Origin: Chroococcidiopsidaceae cyanobacterium YX2bin18
Lineage (GTDB): Bacteria > Cyanobacteriota > Cyanobacteriia > Cyanobacteriales > Chroococcidiopsidaceae
Assembly (NCBI GenBank): GCA_030446505.1
Contig: JAUJND010000010.1
Coordinates: forward strand, 1-64,000
Direction of reading: 5' to 3'
Length of the DNA: 64,000 nt
Notes under the pieces: model-generated
Databases searched by the model: none
What the model was told of the DNA's origin: nothing
Seen by the model: the letters and a program-made list of their open reading frames with translations, nothing else
Shown here: piece by piece, positions 1 through 9,994 of the stretch
Layout: each line of letters begins with the position of its first letter
How positions within the stretch are numbered: the stretch's first letter is position 1
Made by a program: the position numbers and the translations under genes

Positions 1-36
1 AGGAATGCTAATTGGGCGTTTACCGATGCGAGACAT
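1..36 (-). CDS. rplF: 50S ribosomal protein L6, N-terminal fragment
   Basis: The minus strand starts an ORF with MSRIGKRPISIP, the conserved N-terminus of bacterial L6. The rest lies outside the window. It follows rpsH, as expected in the spc part of the ribosomal cluster. The gap to rpsH is filled with heptameric repeats. Confidence 0.85.
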   Translation of the reverse strand, partial: MSRIGKRPISIP

Positions 37-40
37 AATT

Positions 41-120
41 TTTAGTCCTTAGTCCTTAGTCCTTAGTCCTTAGTTATTGGTCATTAGTCATTAGCAAAGG
101 ACTAATGACCAGTGATTAAT
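41..120. repeat. Heptameric tandem repeat with terminal hairpin
   Basis: Four to five tandem copies of TAGTCCT are followed by ATTGGTC/ATTAGTC variants. The right half folds into a hairpin with a perfect 10-bp stem (GGTCATTAGT at 79-88 with ACTAATGACC at 101-110). It fills the gap between rpsH and rplF. This matches the short tandemly repeated repetitive (STRR) class known from heterocystous cyanobacteria. Confidence 0.85.
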
Positions 121-122
121 AA

Positions 123-521
123 CTACCATACATAACAAAGCACTTCACCCCCTAAGCCTTGACGACGCGCTTCCCGATCAGTCATAACCCCACTTGAGGT
201 AGAAATAATAGCAATACCAATGCCACCAAGTACCCGTGGTAATTCTTTCCGATTCGAGTAAACCCGTAAACCAGGCTTACTAATGCGCTTTAAGGAAGTG
301 ATTAGTGGCTGGCGATTACCCTTATATTTTAAGGAAACCACCAAGCTTCGCTTGACTCCTTCTTGCTCTTCTTGAAATTCAGCGATAAAGCCTTCATTTT
401 GAAGAACTTTGGCAATGCTGCGCGTCATCTTTGTTGCTGGAATTTGTGTAGTTTGATGCCGCGCCATGTTGGCATTGCGTATGCGCGTCAGCATATCTGC
501 AATCGTGTCGTTAGCCGCCAT
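123..521 (-). CDS. rpsH: 30S ribosomal protein S8
   Basis: This 132-residue protein is full length for S8, a primary 16S rRNA binder in the 30S subunit that also autoregulates spc operons in some bacteria. It starts [17 protein letters not shown] and ends with the conserved GGEVLCYVW-type C-terminus ([18 protein letters not shown] precedes it). It lies 15 nt after rplE in the cluster. The frame is intact. Confidence 0.97.
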   Translation of the reverse strand: MAANDTIADMLTRIRNANMARHQTTQIPATKMTRSIAKVLQNEGFIAEFQEEQEGVKRSLVVSLKYKGNRQPLITSLKRISKPGLRVYSNRKELPRVLGGIGIAIISTSSGVMTDREARRQGLGGEVLCYVW

Positions 522-536
522 CGTTTCCTCTTTATA

Positions 537-1082
537 TTATTGTTCCCGAAAAGGCATTCCCATTGCTTTTAGTAAGGCGCGACCCTCTTCGTCGTTTTTA
601 GCTGTAGTGATAAGTGAAATATCCATGCCCCGAATCTGGTCAATACTGTCGTATTCGACTTCAGGAAAAATCAACTGCTCTCTAACACCGAGGGTATAAT
701 TACCGCGACCGTCAAAGCTTTTGGGACTAACGCCCCGAAAGTCTCGAATTCGGGGCAAAGCCAGGTTAATTAGCCGATCAGCAAATGCGTACATCCGGTC
801 TCCTCTAAGGGTAACCATCAGACCAACAGGCATCCCTTGACGAATTTTGAAGCCGGCGATCGCTTTTTTCGCACGTGTAACTACGGGTTTTTGACCTGTA
901 ATTACGGATACTTCATTCAAAGACGCTTCTAGTGATTTAGCATTTTGAGCCGCTTCCCCCAAACCTCTGTTAATCGTGACTTTAATCAGCTTAGGCACCT
1001 GATGGATATTGGTGTACTGGAACTGAGCCATTAATTGGGGGACAATTGTTTCTTGGTATAAACTTTTGAGTTGTGCCTTCAT
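537..1082 (-). CDS. rplE: 50S ribosomal protein L5
   Basis: L5 binds 5S rRNA in the central protuberance. The track ORF begins at 1097 (MIRTN), but I prefer the internal ATG at 1082 ([17 protein letters not shown]). It has an AAGGA ribosome site just upstream and matches the usual cyanobacterial N-terminus, giving 181 residues. Conserved blocks include [20 protein letters not shown] and the DIS(L/I)TTAK(N/T)D segment near the end. It lies between rplX and rpsH and is intact. Confidence 0.96.
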   Translation of the reverse strand: MKAQLKSLYQETIVPQLMAQFQYTNIHQVPKLIKVTINRGLGEAAQNAKSLEASLNEVSVITGQKPVVTRAKKAIAGFKIRQGMPVGLMVTLRGDRMYAFADRLINLALPRIRDFRGVSPKSFDGRGNYTLGVREQLIFPEVEYDSIDQIRGMDISLITTAKNDEEGRALLKAMGMPFREQ

Positions 1083-1193
1083 ATTTGTCCTTATCATCCC
1101 TGGACTTGGTCAGGGTATCAATATTTCACTTGTGAGTAATGCTTACTACTCCTCTACATTCCTACTTAGTGATGACTGAAACACTCAAACGAG

Positions 1194-1556
1194 TTATTTA
1201 TCAATCATTTCACCCGTTTTTATCAGCTTTCGCAGTTTACGACCTTGTTCATTAAAGGTGTAGCAGATGCGACTAGCAACGTTTTGCTTTGTAGAATAAT
1301 GCATAACGTTGGAGCTATGAATTGGGAACTCCATCGTGATGATGCGTCCCGATTCTCCCTCTTGCTGAGGTTTGACGTGCTTAGTTTTGATGTTCACGCC
1401 TTTAACAATCACCTTACTCAACTTAGGAAATGTCCGCACAATTTCTCCGACTTTGCCTTTATCGCTGCCACTGATCACTTGAACGGTGTCACCCATTTTG
1501 ACGTGCATTTTGTATCTTTGTGGCTGAGCCGTTTTATTCCGCTGCTTAATCGCCAT
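1194..1556 (-). CDS. rplX: 50S ribosomal protein L24
   Basis: This 120-residue L24 is an early-assembly 23S rRNA binder. The KOW motif region reads [19 protein letters not shown], followed by [16 protein letters not shown]. Its start overlaps the rplN stop (TAATG arrangement), suggesting translational coupling. About 110 nt separate it from rplE. Confidence 0.97.
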   Translation of the reverse strand: MAIKQRNKTAQPQRYKMHVKMGDTVQVISGSDKGKVGEIVRTFPKLSKVIVKGVNIKTKHVKPQQEGESGRIITMEFPIHSSNVMHYSTKQNVASRICYTFNEQGRKLRKLIKTGEMIDK

Positions 1557-1924
1557 TACAGCACCTCCGGAGCCAGGGAAATAATTTTAGTAAAGTTTTT
1601 ATCACGCAGTTCTCGTGCTACTGGTCCAAAAACTCGCGTTCCTCTTGGGTTGCCGTCAGCATTGATCAGCACGGCAGCGTTGTCGTCAAAACGGATACTC
1701 ATGCCACTATCGCGACGCATACCTTTGCGGGTGCGGACAATTACTGCCCGCACTACATCGGACTTTTTCACAGCCATATTAGGAATAGCATCTTTGACAA
1801 CGGCAATAATTACATCGCCTATGCCGCCATAACGCCGATTGCCAGCGCCTACAACGCGGATGCACATTAATTTTCGCGCTCCACTATTATCGGCAACATT
1901 GAGGTAAGACTGGGGTTGAATCAC
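1556..1924 (-). CDS. rplN: 50S ribosomal protein L14
   Basis: This 122-residue protein is the standard length for L14. It begins [24 protein letters not shown], the L14 signature, and ends ISLAPEVL. L14 sits at the 50S face that contacts the 30S subunit. The gene overlaps rplX by 1 nt and follows rpsQ by about 18 nt. Confidence 0.98.
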   Translation of the reverse strand: MIQPQSYLNVADNSGARKLMCIRVVGAGNRRYGGIGDVIIAVVKDAIPNMAVKKSDVVRAVIVRTRKGMRRDSGMSIRFDDNAAVLINADGNPRGTRVFGPVARELRDKNFTKIISLAPEVL

Positions 1925-1942
1925 AATTGGTCTCCTTAGTGT

Positions 1943-2194
1943 TTAGCTAGTAGTGCCACTACTAAGAATGTCTGCCACGACCCAGCGCTTGGTTCGACTA
2001 AGTGGTCTAGTTTCCTGAATGCGGACGCGATCGCCCATTTGACACTTATTTTCTTCATCGTGAGCTTTATACCTTTGGGTACGTACTACAATTTTTCCGT
2101 ACTTAGGATGAGGAGCGCGGTTTTCGACAACAACGACTACCGTTTTATCCATTTTGTCGCTTACTACTAAGCCAACTCTTTCTTTGACTGCCAT
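1943..2194 (-). CDS. rpsQ: 30S ribosomal protein S17
   Basis: This 83-residue S17 has an OB-fold and binds 16S rRNA early. The start [21 protein letters not shown] and the [18 protein letters not shown] block are characteristic. It lies 7 nt after rpmC and shares its transcript. The frame is intact. Confidence 0.97.
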   Translation of the reverse strand: MAVKERVGLVVSDKMDKTVVVVVENRAPHPKYGKIVVRTQRYKAHDEENKCQMGDRVRIQETRPLSRTKRWVVADILSSGTTS

Positions 2195-2201
2195 AGTGTA
2201 T

Positions 2202-2480
2202 CTACTCTTGTAAGGGAGTTTCCGATTCGCTCAAGCCTCCCGGAAAACCATCTGCTGCAATAGCTTCTGACGTTTTTGCTACTGCTCGTTTTCTGTCGTG
2301 TTCCACCATTAGCAATTGCGCTAGTGGGTGTTTAGCGTGTTTGAACTGATGACGCATGTCTAATTGACGAGAGACTTTTTCCAACAGCAACTGAAATAGT
2401 TGCTTCTTAATGGCAATAATTTGTTCAGCCACTTCTTCATCGCTTAAGTCTCTGGCTTCTGAGATTTTAGGCAGAGCCAT
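2202..2480 (-). CDS. rpmC: 50S ribosomal protein L29
   Basis: This 92-residue L29 is near the tunnel exit. It starts [21 protein letters not shown] and is mostly helical with the usual KKQLFQL core. The C-terminal tail ([15 protein letters not shown] onwards) is longer than the bacterial minimum, as often seen in cyanobacteria. It directly follows rplP. Confidence 0.93.
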   Translation of the reverse strand: MALPKISEARDLSDEEVAEQIIAIKKQLFQLLLEKVSRQLDMRHQFKHAKHPLAQLLMVEHDRKRAVAKTSEAIAADGFPGGLSESETPLQE

Positions 2481-2483
2481 AAT

Positions 2484-2903
2484 CTACCCTGCTCCTCCTC
2501 GGAGCGCATAATGAACTTAGTATGGATCGGTAACTTGTGGGAAGCTAAACGCATGGCTTCACGGGCAGTTGCTTCCGGGACACCAGCAATTTCAAACAAA
2601 ATTCGTCTGGCTTAACTACTGCCACCCAAAATTCAGGCGAACCTTTACCAGAACCCATTCGGGTTTCCGCTGGGCGCATAGTCACGGGTTTGTCTGGAAA
2701 AATCCGAATCCAGATTTTGCCACCTCTACGGATATAACGGGTCATCGCTCGACGACTAGCTTCAATTTGACGTGAGGTAATCCAGGCTGGCTCTTGAGCT
2801 TGGAGACCAAAATCGCCGAAGTTAAGGTTGCTCCTCTAGTGGCAAGACCTTGCATCCGTCCACGTTGTTGTTTGCGGAACTTAGTTCTTCTTGGACTTAG
2901 CAT
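2484..2903 (-). CDS. rplP: 50S ribosomal protein L16, reading frame broken
   Basis: The reconstructed protein starts [20 protein letters not shown] at 2903 and continues through [21 protein letters not shown] to [17 protein letters not shown]16 helps organise the A-site and peptidyl-transferase region. Two 1-nt deletions break it: near 2822 (TTTAA expected, TTAA seen, in ATLNFGDFG) and near 2610 (one G of GG missing in VVKPGRILF). A third indel before the stop near 2484 is possible. The track shows only the 66-residue middle piece. Loss of L16 would be severe, so errors in the consensus are likelier than a pseudogene. Confidence 0.9.
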
Positions 2904-2991
2904 GATTAGTCATTTTGTTATTAGTCATTAGTCATTAGTCATTAATCATTAGTCATTTGCTATTAACCGATGACCAGCAACTAATGACCAA
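2904..2991. repeat. ATTAGTC heptamer repeats between rpsC and rplP
   Basis: Tandem copies of ATTAGTC (with ATTAATC variants) run from about 2905 to 2957. They are followed by inverted copies (CTAATGACCA near 2981), so the array can fold back on itself. The family is the same as at 41-120. Confidence 0.85.
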
Positions 2992-3737
2992 TTATTCTTC
3001 ATTTGAGCGGTCTTCAAATTGCGGACGTCGGCGTTGTTGTTGACGGCGGCGCGGTTGAGCAGCTCAGGTGTTGGCTCTGGCTCTTGTCCAGGAATAATTT
3101 CTCCTTGAAGATCCACACTTTGACCCCAAGAATGCCAAAGACTGTTTGAGCTGTGGTGTAAGCGTAGTCAATGTCAGCCCGTAAGGTATGTAATGGTACT
3201 CTACCCTCGCGAGTCCATTCTGTCCGGAGCAATTTCTGCTCCGTTAAGTCGACCACCCACTTGAATTCTTATGCCCTGGACACCAGCTTTTTGAGCACGT
3301 TGAATTGATTGGCGCACAACTCGGCGAAAGGAAACGCGGCGTTCTAGTTGTTGAGCAATGTATTCCGCAATTAAGTAAGAATCGGCATCAACTTGAGAAA
3401 CCTCTACAACATTGATCCGAATTTGACGATTTCCTCCTAAGAGTTCCTGAAGTCCAATTCGCAATGATTCAATGCCAGTGCCTCCTCGACCTACTACAAC
3501 ACCAGGGCGTGCTGTACGTACCTCCAACTCAATTTGATCTGCTTTGCGATCAATCCTTACTTCAGAAATTCCAGCGTTATTAGAGGCTAGCCTACCTAGC
3601 TTTTGCTCTACGTACTGACGGAGTTTAAAATCTTCTTTTAGAGTTTCTGGATAGCGTTCAGGAGGAGCAAACCAACGGGATTGGTGTTCCTGAGTAATAC
3701 CCAAGCGAAAACCTTTTGGATGAATCTTCTGTCCCAC
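2992..3737 (-). CDS. rpsC: 30S ribosomal protein S3, reading frame broken
   Basis: S3 is a KH-domain protein of the mRNA entry channel. The intact part (178 residues) starts [22 protein letters not shown] and includes the KH-type [15 protein letters not shown]. The frame shifts by a 1-nt insertion near 3233 (after [10 protein letters not shown]), continuing as [22 protein letters not shown]. It shifts back by a 1-nt deletion near 3107 (FKGEIIPG region). The restored end reads [12 protein letters not shown] with a TAA at 2992-2994. Sequencing error is the likely cause because the protein is essential. Confidence 0.92.
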
Positions 3738-3798
3738 AAATGCGTCCTTAAAGAGTGCAATTGATTGTGTTAATGGCTGTTAAAGGGCCTGATTTAAC

Positions 3799-4158
3799 TT
3801 ATGTTTCTGTTGCCTCTGGAGAAACTGCAACTGTGATATGACAAGTCGGCTTACGAATTTGGTAGGCGCGACCTTGTGCTCTTGGCTGAAAGCGCTTCAA
3901 TACTGCTCCTTGATTAGCATAAGCTTGAGTAATTTTTAAACTAGCTGGGTCTAACCCAGCGTTATGCTCGGCATTAGCAACAGCGGAACGCAGCACTTTA
4001 AGGACTGGATCGCAGGCTCGGTAAGGCATGAACTCTAGGATGATTAGTGCTTCTCGGTACGATCGCCCACGGATTTGATCTAGGACGCGACGAACCTTAA
4101 AGGGAGACATCCGGATGTAACGCGCGATCGCCTTTACTTCAGTCGTATCAGTAGCCAT
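3799..4158 (-). CDS. rplV: 50S ribosomal protein L22
   Basis: This 119-residue L22 lines the peptide exit tunnel. It contains [31 protein letters not shown] and the loop region [16 protein letters not shown], all conserved. It is 24 nt downstream of rpsS and intact. Confidence 0.97.
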   Translation of the reverse strand: MATDTTEVKAIARYIRMSPFKVRRVLDQIRGRSYREALIILEFMPYRACDPVLKVLRSAVANAEHNAGLDPASLKITQAYANQGAVLKRFQPRAQGRAYQIRKPTCHITVAVSPEATET

Positions 4159-4182
4159 AAATTTCTCCTACCTCAATTCCTC

Positions 4183-4461
4183 CTATCTACCTGCCTTTTT
4201 GTCACTTTTAGCGTGACCCCGAAATGTACGTGTAGGAGCAAACTCTCCTAACTTGTGTCCAACCATCTGCTCAGTGAGGTATACAGGGACGTGCTGACGA
4301 CCATTATGAACAGCGATCGTATGCCCTACCATTAGTGGTAAAACTGTTGATGACCGAGACCAGGTTTTGATGACTTGCTTTTCGCCTCTAGTGTTTAGCT
4401 TCTCAATTTTGGTGAGCAAACTATCGGCAATAAAAGGACCTTTTTTAAGAGAACGACCCAT
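4183..4461 (-). CDS. rpsS: 30S ribosomal protein S19
   Basis: This 92-residue S19 is located in the 30S head. It begins [20 protein letters not shown] and ends with the [13 protein letters not shown]-type tail. It is intact. The gap towards rplB contains GTTTTGA repeats. Confidence 0.98.
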   Translation of the reverse strand: MGRSLKKGPFIADSLLTKIEKLNTRGEKQVIKTWSRSSTVLPLMVGHTIAVHNGRQHVPVYLTEQMVGHKLGEFAPTRTFRGHAKSDKKAGR

Positions 4462-4467
4462 ATTTAA

Positions 4468-4515
4468 ATAGTTTTGAGTTTTGAGTTTTGAGTTTTAAGT
4501 TGAATAATTTAGTTT
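4468..4515. repeat. GTTTTGA heptamer repeat between rplB and rpsS
   Basis: Four tandem heptamers of the form GTTTTGA/GTTTTAA lie just upstream of rpsS, with a further partial copy at about 4511. The unit differs from ATTAGTC but has the same 7-bp period. Confidence 0.8.
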
Positions 4516-4575
4516 TAAGTTCTGAATCAAAGCAAAAAACAATTGCCTCTTCAATGCAAAACTTACACCTATTAT

Positions 4576-5439
4576 TTAAGACTCGCGACCGCCTCTCCCA
4601 CGTTTGGATGATTTACGGCGGCGACGCACAATTAAGGCATTACTTAATTTTTTCGGCTTACGTGTCTTTGCACCCAAGGTTGGTTTACCCCAAGGCGTCA
4701 CTGGACCAGCTCTACCGATTGGTGCCTTACCCTCACCACCACCATGAGGATGATCAACCGGGTTCATCACACTACCTCTAACCTTTGGACGGCGACCCTT
4801 CCAGCGATTCCGACCAGCTTTACCTGCACTTAGATTTCTGGCATCAATGTTACCGACTTGTCCAATCGTGGCATAACAATTACGAGGTACTAAACGTACT
4901 TCTCCTGAAGGCAGCCTAAGTGTAACGTAATCGCCTTCCTTGGCAACTAACTGAGCACCTGCACCAGCAGCGCGCACAATTTGAGCACCTTTGCCTGGAA
5001 TCAGTTCCACGTTATGAACTGTGGTTCCCAAAGGAATACGCATAAGCGGCAAAGCGTTACCGTCTTCAATCGGCGAGTCAGGTCCAGAAATAATCAGTGT
5101 CCCCACTGCCAAACCGTTTGGATGGAGAATGTACCGTTTTTCACCGTCTTGGTAGTATAAGAGAGCAATTCGAGCATTGCGGTTAGGATCGTACTCGATC
5201 GCTGCCACTTTTGCTGGTATATTATGCTTGTCACGCTTAAAGTCAATTGTCCGGTAAAGACGTTTGTGACCTCCACCCCGACGACGACTGGTAATTACAC
5301 CACGATTATTTCGACCTTTATCGCGATGCACCGAGGCAGTTAGAGATTTCTCTGGCTCACTCTTTGTAATCTCAGCGAAGTCAGAAACTGTAACCTGGCG
5401 AGTACTTGGGGTGTATGGTCGGTAAGAACGGGTACCCAT
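4576..5439 (-). CDS. rplB: 50S ribosomal protein L2
   Basis: This 287-residue L2 is required for subunit association and peptidyl transfer. It starts [21 protein letters not shown] and carries the conserved [19 protein letters not shown] and the [15 protein letters not shown] motif with the critical histidine region. It ends with a basic [14 protein letters not shown] tail. The frame is intact, unlike its neighbours rplW and rplD. Confidence 0.98.
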   Translation of the reverse strand: MGTRSYRPYTPSTRQVTVSDFAEITKSEPEKSLTASVHRDKGRNNRGVITSRRRGGGHKRLYRTIDFKRDKHNIPAKVAAIEYDPNRNARIALLYYQDGEKRYILHPNGLAVGTLIISGPDSPIEDGNALPLMRIPLGTTVHNVELIPGKGAQIVRAAGAGAQLVAKEGDYVTLRLPSGEVRLVPRNCYATIGQVGNIDARNLSAGKAGRNRWKGRRPKVRGSVMNPVDHPHGGGEGKAPIGRAGPVTPWGKPTLGAKTRKPKKLSNALIVRRRRKSSKRGRGGRES

Positions 5440-5444
5440 AATAG

Positions 5445-5482
5445 TAGTTTTGAGTTTTGAGTTTTAAGTTTTGAGTTTTTAG
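5445..5482. repeat. GTTTTGA heptamer repeat between rplW and rplB
   Basis: Four copies of GTTTTGA/GTTTTAA occur in tandem upstream of rplB. This is the second array of this unit in the cluster. Confidence 0.8.
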
Positions 5483-5506
5483 GGGAAATTTTAACCTAAC
5501 AACTAA

Positions 5507-5820
5507 CTACACTTCTGGGAAGAGAACCTTTCTAATCTTGTCTTCGTCCCCAGGAGCCAAGGTGACAATAACTCGCTTGTAGTGAGGCTTAAATCCAATA
5601 AACTTCCCAACTCGACGCTTTTTACGCGGCAATTGCTGAGTATTCACTTGTACAATTTTGACCTGAAACAAATCTTCAATTGCCGCTTTAATTTCTGGCT
5701 TAGTCGCTTGGGGAGTTACTTCAAAAGTATATTTATTCTGCTCCATGAGCAGTGTAGCTTTTTCGGTCACAATTGGGCGACGCACCAAATCTGGAAGCCT
5801 CCGGGGTCAAAGTTAGGCAT
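5507..5820 (-). CDS. rplW: 50S ribosomal protein L23, frameshift near the N-terminus
   Basis: The track ORF ([24 protein letters not shown]) starts too late. The true start is the ATG at 5820, read MPNFDP, followed by a missing C in a C-run near 5802 that separates it from [12 protein letters not shown]. This start overlaps the rplD stop by 8 nt, as in other cyanobacteria. L23 forms the docking site for trigger factor and SRP at the exit tunnel. The deletion is most likely a consensus error. Confidence 0.92.
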
Positions 5821-6444
5821 TGTAGACCTCCTGAATTTTTCCAAGCGCCGATGCTGTAGCCACAATTTTATCGGCGTTCAGCAAATCATAAATATTTAAC
5901 TGAGTAGCTGAGATTAGCTTGAGATTAGCAACATTGCGACCCGACAAATAAATCGTTCCTGCTTGCTCAGGCAATATCAACAAAACCTTTGCTTGTGATG
6001 TTACTCCCCAACGGCTGATTGCCGCCATTAATTCCTTTGTTCTCGGGCGCGCTAGTTGCTCTCCAAAGTCTTCTACTACAATTAAGTCGTCGCCACGACT
6101 AAAAGCGCAGTACGCAGTGCTAAACGCAGCTCTTTCCGGTTCATTTTGATCTCATAGTCTCTCGGCTTTGGACCAAAAATGACACCGCCGCCACGCCATA
6201 ATGGTGAACGAATTGAGCCAGCTCTAGCGCGACCTGTTCCCTTTTGCCGCCAGGGTTTACGACCGCCACCCCTAACTTCAGAGCGAGTTTTTGTGCTGGC
6301 ATTTCCCTGCCTAGCATTAGTCATTTGTCTAACCAATGCTCTGTGGACAATATGAGCAGCAGTCTTTTCACTGGCAACCTTTAAATCCAGCGTTGTCTGC
6401 CCAACTTCTTCTCCTTGCCAGTTTCGTACTATACATTCAACCAT
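5813..6444 (-). CDS. rplD: 50S ribosomal protein L4, one frameshift
   Basis: L4 lines the exit tunnel and, in some bacteria, represses the S10 operon. The N-terminal part has [28 protein letters not shown] and ends at [12 protein letters not shown]. The C-terminal part starts before MAAISRWGV and ends VYNA. They join if one T is restored in the T-run near 6101, giving [17 protein letters not shown]. It lies 9 nt after rplC. Confidence 0.93.
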
Positions 6445-6453
6445 AGTAAGTTC

Positions 6454-7089
6454 CTATTTCCCCACAAGCGTTGCAGGCACAATACTCAGCAATGTACCAG
6501 GTTTACCAGGAATTGCTCCCTTAATTAGCAACAAGTTGCGTTCTGGGTCTACTCGCACTATGGTCAATTTACGAATTGTGATTCGCTTACCACCTAAACG
6601 ACCTGCCATCCGTTTTCCTGGATAAACGCGACCAGGAGTGGTGACAGGACCAATAGAACCGGGCGCTCGGTGATTTTTGGAACCATGAGACATTGGTCCC
6701 CGACCAAAGTTGTTTCGTTTCTGGTTGCCAGCAAAACCACGACCGATACTTGTACCGCTTACATCTACAACTTGTCCAGGAGTAAAAATATCGGTCTTAA
6801 TTTCTTGACCCATAGTATATTCACTCGTGTTATCTAGGTGATACTCACGCAGATGACGCAACGCTGGGGCAGATGATTTGGCAAGGTGACCCAATTCTGG
6901 CTTGTTCAGCGATTTTGGTTTCACTTCTTTAAATCCAACTTGGATGGCTTCATAACCATCAGTTTGTTTCGTTTTAATTTGCGTAACAGTGCATGGACCT
7001 GCTTGAACGACTGTTACAGGGATTGCTTTTCCTACTTCGTCAAACACTTGGGTCATGCCCAGCTTGGTGCCAAGGATACCTACAGACAC
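6454..7089 (-). CDS. rplC: 50S ribosomal protein L3
   Basis: This 211-residue L3 is an assembly initiator near the peptidyl-transferase centre. It starts [28 protein letters not shown] and includes the [23 protein letters not shown] loop region. It is the first gene of the cluster in this window, transcribed leftward, and is divergent from ndhN. Confidence 0.98.
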   Translation of the reverse strand: MSVGILGTKLGMTQVFDEVGKAIPVTVVQAGPCTVTQIKTKQTDGYEAIQVGFKEVKPKSLNKPELGHLAKSSAPALRHLREYHLDNTSEYTMGQEIKTDIFTPGQVVDVSGTSIGRGFAGNQKRNNFGRGPMSHGSKNHRAPGSIGPVTTPGRVYPGKRMAGRLGGKRITIRKLTIVRVDPERNLLLIKGAIPGKPGTLLSIVPATLVGK

Positions 7090-8063
7090 AGGTTTTTGGT
7101 CTCTCCTTTTTTCAAGAGTTATATTGAAACCGGATTACAACCATTTGCTGAATCCGCTTACTTCCTCATTAAGGCAATCAGAAATCATCCCTAATTTAGG
7201 AAAACTCCTTTTGTAAAGAAGTGGAGTAAGGTTTTAGCTAGCTTTAGTGAAGCAACATTTTATCTGAGCAATTGGTTTAGCAATACTTGGTCTCACTAAG
7301 ACTTAAGTGGTTTACCACTCAGTATCTGATGGCTGAGACTGAATACAATGCTGAAATAACTTACATTGCTGCTCATTTTTTGCTTCATAGACCCGTCTAA
7401 ACAAGCTTTGGGTCTTTGCCTGAAAATTTTCCAGACAACTTAAGTAGATGTTTATCATACAATAGATCTAGATTTGACAATTATCTAAACCATTGTACTT
7501 TTGCTGTTTTAGGACTTTATAAATTAGGCACACCTTAACGTGTCTTACATTATTTCGCTTATCCTATACAGGATGAAGCTATTAAGCTATTAAACTTAAG
7601 ACAAGATAAGAAAGTTATAAGTTGCTTTGTTTTTTGGTCACAGTCTACTATATTAAATCACTGCTTCAAAATTAGCAACTAGTCAAACAACATTTTCTAT
7701 AATCAGCAAATTAGGGCAGTATATAAATCACGTCACAAGTGAAAAAAAGACTGCTAGAGCTATTGAGTGAAAGCTCAGGGGTTTGAACCTGATAAGCATA
7801 GATACCTAAGTTCTCATGTAGAATAGGCAAGCAATTAGGTAATATATTTTTTAGATAAAAATAAGGGAACAACCTTTAGTGGTAGGTATTTAGCATGGAT
7901 CTGTCTTAGAGCATACTACCTTGTGGTAATTTCGTCTGAAGCAATTATTTTCCTAGCTTTAGTCCCACGTAGTTCTTAAGTTGCAGCATTGACGTGAATA
8001 TCTCTCTACATAGCTAGTTACGAACCAATTATTCAATAGATTCTAAGTGGGTTAGCTAAATCT
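7090..8063. other. Long AT-rich intergenic region between rplC and ndhN
   Basis: About 970 bp separate two divergent genes. I see no ORF with protein-like composition, no tRNA and no repeat array. It should hold the S10-cluster promoter and leader on the minus strand and the ndhN promoter on the plus strand. A minus-strand TTGTCA/TATGAT pair near 7453-7480 is a weak candidate for the former. Confidence 0.5.
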
Positions 8064-8531
8064 ATGGCACTCCTTACCACTGGTAGAAAACTGATTAAAG
8101 ACTTGGAAACATTTGGTGCTCTTGGGCTTTACGTACCTCCCGAAGGAGGCTTTGAAGGTCGTTACCGCCGCCGACTCCGCACTGCTGGCTATGTTACATT
8201 GCATATTACAGCACGAGGGTTGGGTGATTTGGCTGCGTATCTAACCGGAGTTCATGGAGTGCGTCCCGCTCATCTGGGGAAGAAAGACATCAGGGTTTAT
8301 TATTTGCCTCCTTTAGTAAGCTACCACCTAGAACAGCTACCTCCACATTCAAAAGGGCTAGTGTTATGGATTATAGAAGGACACCTGCTTTCAAATCAGG
8401 AAGTTGAGTTTTTAGCGACTTTGCCTAGTCGAGAGCCACGAGTGAAAGTGGCATTGGAAAGAGGAGGCGATCGCGCTTTTCGGTGGATGCCTTTACAAGA
8501 AACACTGTTGCCGAGTTATCAGAGTGTTTAG
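8064..8531 (+). CDS. ndhN: NAD(P)H-quinone oxidoreductase subunit N
   Basis: This 155-residue protein matches NdhN, a peripheral-arm subunit specific to cyanobacterial and chloroplast NDH-1. NDH-1 drives cyclic electron flow and respiration at the thylakoid membrane. Diagnostic blocks are LETFGALGLYVPPEGGFEGRY, ARGLGDLAAYLTGVHGVRP and KGLVLWIIEGHLLS. It is divergent from rplC. Confidence 0.95.
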   Translation: MALLTTGRKLIKDLETFGALGLYVPPEGGFEGRYRRRLRTAGYVTLHITARGLGDLAAYLTGVHGVRPAHLGKKDIRVYYLPPLVSYHLEQLPPHSKGLVLWIIEGHLLSNQEVEFLATLPSREPRVKVALERGGDRAFRWMPLQETLLPSYQSV

Positions 8532-8584
8532 TTGATTTTAATTTGGGCGATCGCTACTTAATATTAGGTTACCAATCTTTAATT

Positions 8585-9649
8585 ATGGAGTCTGCTCCTG
8601 ACCACGCCAAAGCCTCACCACCTGCTCTAGAAATTAGTGCCTCCAGACAGTTTACTTCCTGGCTTGCTTCCCAAAAAGTTAGCCTTTCCTTCAGCACCTA
8701 TCAAACAGGTAAGCTGTTTTTTATCGGCTTGGCACAGTCAGGTAAATTGTCTGTATTTGAGCGTACCTTTGAGCGCTGCATGGGATTGTGGACAAGTCCC
8801 GATCGCCTGTACATGAGTTCGATATATCAACTGTGGCGGTTTGAAAATGCTCTAGAGCCACAGCAACTGCAAAATGGTTTTGACCGCCTGTACGTGCCGC
8901 AAGTGGGTTATACCACAGGCGATTTGGATATTCATGACATCGCTGTTGATAGCAAGGGCAGAGTAATTTTCATCAATACCTTGTTTGGTTGTCTGGCAAC
9001 AGTTAGCGAGTCCCACAGTTTTATTCCATTGTGGCAACCACCGTTTATTTCCCGACTGGCTGCTGAAGATCGCTGCCACCTAAATGGGTTAGCAATGGAA
9101 AATGGTGAGCCGCGTTTTGTGACGGCAGTAAGCCAAAGTGATGTTGCAGATGGCTGGCGCGATCGCCGCCGTAATGGTGGCTGTGTGATTGATATAGCAA
9201 GTAAAGAAATTGTCGCTTCTGGTTTTTCGATGCCTCACTCACCTCGGATGTATCGGGACAAGTTATGGCTGCTTAACTCTGGGACTGGCTATTTTGGCAC
9301 AGTAGATCTAAACTCTGGCACATTTACTCCAATAACTTTCTGTCCTGGTTATTTACGCGGACTAGCTTTTGTGGGGGACTATGCAATTGTTGGTTTGTCT
9401 AAAATGCGGGGTAATAAAACGTTTTCTGGTCTGGAATTGGACGACAATCTAGCAGCAAAAGACGTAGAAGCCCGTTGTGGGTTACAAATAATTGATCTGC
9501 GTAACGGTGACATTGTACACTGGCTGCGGATACAGGGGATGGTGGAGGAGCTTTATGACGTAGCGATAATTGAAGGGGTACGCCAACCGATGGCTTTAGG
9601 TTTCAAGTCTGATGAAATCCGCCGTACGATTACGATTGGCTCTCAGTAA
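8585..9649 (+). CDS. TIGR03032 family protein of unknown function
   Basis: The sequence has a repeated beta-propeller-like character with family blocks GYTTGDLDIHDIAVDSKGRVIFINTLFGCLAT, PPFISRLAAEDRCHLNGLA and SMPHSPRMYRDKLWLLNSGTG. The function is unknown. The track ORF starts at a GTG (8483) inside ndhN. The ATG at 8585 (MESAPDHAKASPP) just outside ndhN is the more plausible start, giving 354 residues. No signal peptide is visible. Confidence 0.8.
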   Translation: MESAPDHAKASPPALEISASRQFTSWLASQKVSLSFSTYQTGKLFFIGLAQSGKLSVFERTFERCMGLWTSPDRLYMSSIYQLWRFENALEPQQLQNGFDRLYVPQVGYTTGDLDIHDIAVDSKGRVIFINTLFGCLATVSESHSFIPLWQPPFISRLAAEDRCHLNGLAMENGEPRFVTAVSQSDVADGWRDRRRNGGCVIDIASKEIVASGFSMPHSPRMYRDKLWLLNSGTGYFGTVDLNSGTFTPITFCPGYLRGLAFVGDYAIVGLSKMRGNKTFSGLELDDNLAAKDVEARCGLQIIDLRNGDIVHWLRIQGMVEELYDVAIIEGVRQPMALGFKSDEIRRTITIGSQ

Positions 9650-9679
9650 TTTACAAAAGATGTGTAGTGTCATATTTAA

Positions 9680-9994
9680 TTAAAATGTCGGGCGAAAAAT
9701 TACAGCAACGACAATTCCAATAACAGTAAGAATGAGGGCAATGATTAAAGCCCAGTATTGGAGTGCATAAAGTTTTCTTAGCTCACCGAGCGCATTCATT
9801 AAATTCTCAATATCACTGCCCTGTGTTTTGACAATGAGTTGAAATGAAGTTGCTGCCTTAGTAGTCCAGATGCCGATGACAACTTGAATGATTCCTTGGA
9901 TGATAGTGGCGAAACCACCTGCTCTAAAACTCACTATACCTGCCAGAATCAGAAGTACTCCTAAGGCAATTAAGAAGTAGCTGACAAAGCGCAT
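9680..9994 (-). CDS. Small membrane protein, unknown function
   Basis: This 104-residue protein has a hydrophobic N-terminal hairpin (residues about 4-45, FLIALGVLLILAGIVSF then IIQGIIQVVIGIW). A soluble helix with NALGELRKLYALQYW follows, then a last transmembrane segment. The pattern of paired membrane helices with an L-x-x-LY-x-L-Q motif resembles small DUF-type bacterial membrane proteins. I cannot name a function. It stands alone between convergent and divergent neighbours. Confidence 0.6.
   Translation of the reverse strand: MRFVSYFLIALGVLLILAGIVSFRAGGFATIIQGIIQVVIGIWTTKAATSFQLIVKTQGSDIENLMNALGELRKLYALQYWALIIALILTVIGIVVAVIFRPTF

Noticed and set aside
7740-7830. tRNA-like GGGTTTGAACC segment before ndhN
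   Set aside because: No cloverleaf arms or anticodon stem can be drawn around it.
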